A stretch of 16,935 nt of DNA from a bacterium UBA6115. Lineage in GTDB: Bacteria > Bacillota_A > Clostridia > Christensenellales > Aristaeellaceae. A program made the translations under genes and the position numbers. The stretch spans positions 18,056 through 34,990 of the forward strand of contig DIWD01000075.1 in assembly GCA_002428405.1 (NCBI GenBank), given 5' to 3'. Each line of letters begins with the position of its first letter. Position 1 is the first letter of the stretch. The notes under the pieces were generated by a model, which did no database searches, was not told the DNA's origin, and was given only the letters and a program-made list of their open reading frames with translations. This document shows, in pieces, positions 14,967 to 16,935 of this stretch.

Positions 14967-15043
14967 GCGCCCTTAGCTCAGCTGGATAGAGTGTTTGACT
15001 ACGAATCAAAAGGTCACAGGTTCGAATCCTGTAGGGCGCGCCA
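14967..15043 (+). tRNA. tRNA-Arg, anticodon ACG
   Basis: A complete cloverleaf. The acceptor is GCGCCCT/AGGGCGC, the D-arm GCTCAGCTGGATAGAGT, and the anticodon stem TTTGA/TCAAA around loop CTACGAA with anticodon ACG. The T-arm is ACAGG-TTCGAAT-CCTGT, the discriminator is G, and CCA is encoded (15041-15043). The first anticodon base would be edited to inosine to read CGU, CGC and CGA. No integrase or repeat lies at its 3' end, unlike the other tRNA-Arg in the window. Confidence 0.96.
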
Positions 15044-15046
15044 AAA

Positions 15047-15087
15047 AAGAGCCCCGGACGCAATGCGCTCCAGGGCTCTTGCTTTTA
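15047..15087 (+). terminator. Terminator of tRNA-Arg(ACG)
   Basis: AAGAGCCC (15047-15054) pairs with GGGCTCTT (15073-15080). The interior GGA-CGC / GCG-TCC extends the stem, and GCTTTTA follows. It starts directly after the CCA end. Confidence 0.75.
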
Positions 15088-15136
15088 TGGGCGTGTTCTA
15101 TAGAATAAGGCAAAGTAATATCGTTCGGAGCAGGGA

Positions 15137-15637
15137 ATGAAGCGGATCATCATCATCGGCTGCAGCGGCAGCGGCAAATCCACCCTGGCCAGGCAGCTGG
15201 CCTCCAGGCTGTCTTTGCCCCTTGTACACCTGGACAAACTGTACTGGCGGGAAAACTGGCGGCCTGTCACAGAGGAGGAGTTTGACATGCTGCTTCAGAT
15301 GGAACTGGAGAAGCCGGTATGGGTGATGGACGGGAACTTCAGGCGGACGCTCCCCCTTCGCCTTGCGCGATGCGATACCGCGGTCTACCTGGATTATCCC
15401 CGGTGGCTTTGCCTCTTCAGGGTCTTAAAAAGGGTGCTGACCCATTACGGCAGGACAAGGCCGGATATGGGGGAGAACTGCCCTGAGTGGCTTGATTTTA
15501 AGTTCCTGAAGTTTATCTGGAATTATAACAGGGAAAACAAGCGGCAGAATGAGCGACTTCTGCGCGAGGCAAGGGATGTCAAGGTAGTCTTGCTGCATAA
15601 CCCCAGGGAAACGGAGAGGTTTTTGCTGGGCTTATAG
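15137..15637 (+). CDS. P-loop NTPase, adenylate-kinase-like (FlaR / topology modulation protein family)
   Basis: A 166-residue small P-loop protein with Walker A GCSGSGKST at 8-16. It continues with LARQLASRLSLPLVHLDKLYW, an HLD-x-LYW segment typical of proteins annotated as DNA topology modulation protein FlaR. Later ones are VMDGNFRRTLPLRLARCDTAVYLD and a helical tail with WNYNRENKRQNERLL, and KVVLLHNPRETERFL near the end. These are predicted nucleoside or nucleotide kinases with a lid region; the FlaR name is historical and the true substrate is not established. GGAG lies about 8 bases before the ATG. The gene ends 9 bases from the convergent RACo-like gene. Confidence 0.82.
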   Translation: MKRIIIIGCSGSGKSTLARQLASRLSLPLVHLDKLYWRENWRPVTEEEFDMLLQMELEKPVWVMDGNFRRTLPLRLARCDTAVYLDYPRWLCLFRVLKRVLTHYGRTRPDMGENCPEWLDFKFLKFIWNYNRENKRQNERLLREARDVKVVLLHNPRETERFLLGL

Positions 15638-15646
15638 GGTTTTTCC

Positions 15647-16935
15647 TTAGGACTCTCTTCCCGGTTCAGGAAACAGCATTTCTTCCATATAGGCTTGGTT
15701 GAACACAGGGTTGCCGCCCAGGGCGACGTGGCGCGACAGGCCCGCGATTCGCCGGATTTCTTTCAGGTTTTCGGTATCCAGCAGCAGCATGCCGGCGCCG
15801 GTGAGGGCGGCGTTGCCGATGACGCGCGCGCGGCCTGCCAGTTCAGAGGGGATCAGCCCGATGGCCGCCGCGTTCATCACGTTCAGGCGGCTGCCAAAGC
15901 CGCCGGCCAGGTACAGGGTTTTCACCTGTGAAATTCCGACCCCCGCATATTGAAGCAGCGTCCTGATGCCCGCCGCGATGGCGGCCTTGGCCAGCTGCGC
16001 GCTGCGAATATCCCGGGGGATGAGGTAAACAGAGGGTGTAATGAAAAGCTTTTCCTTCATCGAAGCCCCGGTTTCGTCGATTTGGCCTTGCTGCAAAAAA
16101 CAGGCCAGTGCGTCAATCAGGCCGGAACCGCACACGCCGATGGCGGGCGCGCCGAGGATGGTATGGACATTCAACACGCTGTCTACGCCGATGGACACGC
16201 TGTCCACCGCGCCGCTTATACTGCCGCAGCCCATGTGGATGCCCGCGCCTTCAAAGGCGGGGCCCGCTGCCGTGGAGCAGACAAACAGCGCCCCTTGTTT
16301 CCACAGCGCGATCTCCCCGTTGGTGCCCGCGTCGATGAGCAGCGCGGTTTCATCCGTTCCGCACATGCCGCCGGCCAGCACGGCGCAGCTGATGTCCGCC
16401 CCCACAAAGGCGTCCATGCAGGGCGGAAGGTAGGCCTCCCGGTTCAGCAGGGTCACCCACTCGTCAAACAGGCGGTCCGCCGTGAATGGCGCATGGGACA
16501 GCGGCGCAGTATCTTGCCCGGTCAGCAGGTAGAGCATCGCGGTATTCCCGGCGACGATCAGGGTTTCCACTTCCTCCTCGCTGACACCAGCGTCCCGGCA
16601 GGCCTCCTGCAGCAGACTGCTGAGCGTGTTTTGGATCATCCTCTGCAGACGGGTAAGCTCGCCGTCCATCGCCGCGCCGATCCGGCCCATCACGTCCGCT
16701 GCCACTGCCGCCTGGGGGTTGGGCCCGGCCGCGCTGCCTATAAGCACGCCTGTTTGCAGATCAAATACTTTCAGGGCGAGGGTGGTGGTCCCAACGTCAA
16801 TGGCCACGCCGAAGCGCCCGGGCATGGGCCGGAGGGTGAGCGGCTGGACCTGCCCGTCAAGCTGGATCTGCTCCATCTTCCGTTCAGGAAGCAAAAAGGC
16901 TTCGCAATCTCCCAGCAGCACGGCCTGGCAGCTCA
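15647..16935 (-). CDS. RACo-like ASKHA protein, corrinoid-protein reductive activator (partial, N-terminus off window)
   Basis: At least 428 C-terminal residues are visible; the frame is open to the window edge with SCQAVLLGDCE, which looks like the end of an N-terminal 2Fe-2S ferredoxin domain, so the gene starts outside the window. The ASKHA ATPase part holds FGVAIDVGTTTLALKVFD, the linker GPNPQAAVAADVMGRI, VAGNTAMLYLLTG, then LLIDAGTNGEIALWKQG and CSTAAGPAFEGAGIHMG. The last two belong to the DUF4445-type C-terminal domain. Such proteins use ATP to drive electron transfer that returns Co(II) corrinoid to active Co(I) in methyltransferase systems, as in acetogens. A methyltransferase or corrinoid protein would be expected further right. 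The family is sure; the partner protein is not. Confidence 0.85.
   Translation of the reverse strand, partial: SCQAVLLGDCEAFLLPERKMEQIQLDGQVQPLTLRPMPGRFGVAIDVGTTTLALKVFDLQTGVLIGSAAGPNPQAAVAADVMGRIGAAMDGELTRLQRMIQNTLSSLLQEACRDAGVSEEEVETLIVAGNTAMLYLLTGQDTAPLSHAPFTADRLFDEWVTLLNREAYLPPCMDAFVGADISCAVLAGGMCGTDETALLIDAGTNGEIALWKQGALFVCSTAAGPAFEGAGIHMGCGSISGAVDSVSIGVDSVLNVHTILGAPAIGVCGSGLIDALACFLQQGQIDETGASMKEKLFITPSVYLIPRDIRSAQLAKAAIAAGIRTLLQYAGVGISQVKTLYLAGGFGSRLNVMNAAAIGLIPSELAGRARVIGNAALTGAGMLLLDTENLKEIRRIAGLSRHVALGGNPVFNQAYMEEMLFPEPGRES

Noticed and set aside
14824..15063. A minus-strand frame with the peptide PYRIRTCDLLIRSQTLYPAE.
   Set aside because: It is the antisense translation of tRNA-Arg(ACG), a well-known false protein pattern.

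Overview
The window looks like a piece of an anaerobic Firmicutes (Clostridia-type) chromosome. The signs are Soj/Spo0J-type parA-parB, strong AGGAGG-like ribosome binding sites with several TTG and GTG starts, tRNAs with encoded CCA, split two-gene transketolase, a GPH-type sugar symporter and a RACo-like ASKHA protein. Most of the window is moderately GC-rich. The stretch from about 380 to 1850 is visibly AT-richer and decayed. No close species match can be named from the sequence alone.

Left part, 1-8069, accessory in character. A sugar-type ABC solute-binding protein gene runs off the left edge on the minus strand, with a good promoter. Upstream of it lie two gene remnants joined head to tail: the C-terminal end of a GH51 alpha-L-arabinofuranosidase and a frameshifted piece of a type B carboxylesterase. 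A plus-strand catabolic cluster follows: an SDR oxidoreductase, the two halves of a transketolase, a GarR-type 2-hydroxy-3-oxopropionate reductase and an intact type B carboxylesterase. Together they suggest uptake and breakdown of a plant cell-wall-derived carbohydrate or sugar acid, but the actual substrate cannot be read from the sequence.

Boundary, 7320-8145. Two IS3-type left ends lie close together. They are followed by an IS3 orfA fragment fused in frame to the C-terminal half of a tyrosine recombinase, which stops about 130 bp short of the 3' end of a tRNA-Arg(CCT) gene. This is the arrangement of an integrative element inserted at a tRNA 3' end and later eroded, so the sequence to the left may be old island DNA.

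Right part, 8069-16935, looks like core chromosome. On the minus strand are a secreted beta-propeller/zinc-metallopeptidase protein and a three-gene unit (unknown protein, parA, parB) closed by a clear terminator. A divergent pair follows: an alpha/beta hydrolase and a GPH sugar:cation symporter. Then come tRNA-Arg(ACG) with its own promoter and terminator, a FlaR/adenylate-kinase-like P-loop protein, and a partial RACo-like corrinoid-protein reactivase that continues past the right edge.

No CRISPR array, rRNA, prophage structural gene or defence system was recognised. The least explained items are the propeller-metallopeptidase, the unknown protein coupled to parA, and the substrate of the SDR-transketolase-GarR cluster.
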